Source of the DNA: Candidatus Woykebacteria bacterium RBG_16_39_9b
GTDB lineage: Bacteria; Patescibacteriota; Microgenomatia; Woykebacterales; RBG-16-39-9b
NCBI GenBank assembly: GCA_001816695.1
Contig: MHCR01000021.1
Coordinates: 703 to 6,081, forward strand
Direction: 5' to 3'
Length of the DNA: 5,379 nucleotides
In this document: positions 5,299-5,379 of the stretch, piece after piece
Numbering within the stretch: the stretch's first letter is position 1
Layout of the letters: every line of letters starts with the position of its first letter
Position numbers and translations under genes: made by a program
The notes under the pieces: model-generated
Seen by the model: the letters and a program-made list of their open reading frames with translations, nothing else
Told to the model about the DNA's origin: nothing
The model's database searches: none

Positions 5299-5335
5299 AA
5301 AACGAGGCGCTCTGGCCAACTGAGCTAAGAGCCCA

Positions 5336-5379
5336 TGGTGCGGACGAGAGGACTTGAACCTCCACAGGATTTCTCCCAC
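5336..5379 (-). tRNA. tRNA-Leu (probable), 3' part only, cut by the window edge
   Basis: The minus strand shows a long variable arm (GTGGGAGAAATCCTGTG region), T arm GGAGG-TTCAAGT-CCTCT, 3' acceptor strand CGTCCGC, discriminator A and CCA at 5338-5336. A long variable arm means class II (Leu, Ser or Tyr). The implied 5' acceptor GCGGACG and discriminator A fit Leu best. The anticodon lies beyond the window. Confidence 0.8.

Larger units (their letters stand above)
5141..5334 (-). tRNA. Interrupted tRNA-Val(TAC)-like gene split in the anticodon loop by a 117-base insert
   Basis: The 5' half (5334 to about 5301) reads acceptor GGGCTCT, TA, D arm GCTC-AGTTGGCCA-GAGC, G, then anticodon strand CCTCG and TT(T). 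The 3' half (about 5183 to 5141) reads TACAC, CGAGA, AGGTC, T arm AGAGG-TTCAAGT-CCTCT, acceptor AGAGCCC, A and CCA. The halves belong together: all seven acceptor pairs match across the gap. Removing 5184-5300 (or, equivalently, 5183-5299) restores a 7-base loop TTTACAC with anticodon TAC. The only flaw is a C27-A43 mismatch at the end of the anticodon stem. The insert contains a second, complete tRNA-Val(TAC). It is either an intron-bearing gene or a dead one; the sequence alone cannot decide. The valine identity is inferred from the reconstructed loop. It is one base away from the tRNA-Leu CCA end. Confidence 0.7.

Noticed and set aside
5184..5300. Group I or group II intron in the interrupted tRNA
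   Set aside because: At 117 bases, most of it another tRNA, the insert has no room for a catalytic intron core.
5032..5379. A 115-codon open frame on the minus strand with LAQLARA and SSVVERGSEKAGVGSS-like runs
   Set aside because: It runs through four tRNA genes; these peptides are well-known false translations of tRNA sequence.

Overview
This AT-rich window (roughly 38-40% GC by eye) looks like a small bacterial genome, most likely a Candidate Phyla Radiation (Patescibacteria) member. That is an inference from the compact MurT and GatD proteins, the short membrane-anchored wall hydrolases, the scarcity of Shine-Dalgarno sequences and the style of the small STAS/SpoIIAA-like proteins. No single marker proves it.

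Layout. Positions 95-3536 hold a minus-strand cell-wall block. In transcription order it has two paralogous membrane-anchored lysozyme-like proteins (2937-3536, then 2265-2819), then murT (849-2231) and gatD (95-844). MurT-GatD amidates D-glutamate in the lipid II stem peptide; the two paralogues probably cut peptidoglycan outside the membrane. The three transcription steps have their own predicted promoters. The one for the 2265-2819 gene is near-consensus and leads into an unusually structured leader, with two palindromes built from four copies of an 8-base motif, a T-run, and a hairpin that buries the only good ribosome-binding site.

A 135-bp divergent intergenic region (3537-3671) separates this block from three plus-strand tandem paralogues of about 136 residues (3672-4082, 4090-4500, 4502-4909). 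They resemble small STAS/SpoIIAA-like proteins and sit only 7 and 1 bases apart, a clear case of serial duplication.

Positions 4936-5379 are a minus-strand tRNA cluster. In transcription order it reads tRNA-Leu (3' part only), an interrupted tRNA-Val(TAC)-like gene, tRNA-Val(TAC), tRNA-Phe(GAA) and tRNA-Gly(GCC), all with encoded CCA ends. The most striking feature of the window is here: a complete tRNA-Val gene lies inside the anticodon loop of another tRNA. The outer gene is split into halves whose acceptor stems match perfectly across a 117-base insert. The insert consists of the inner tRNA flanked by 9-bp direct repeats, plus a strong hairpin.
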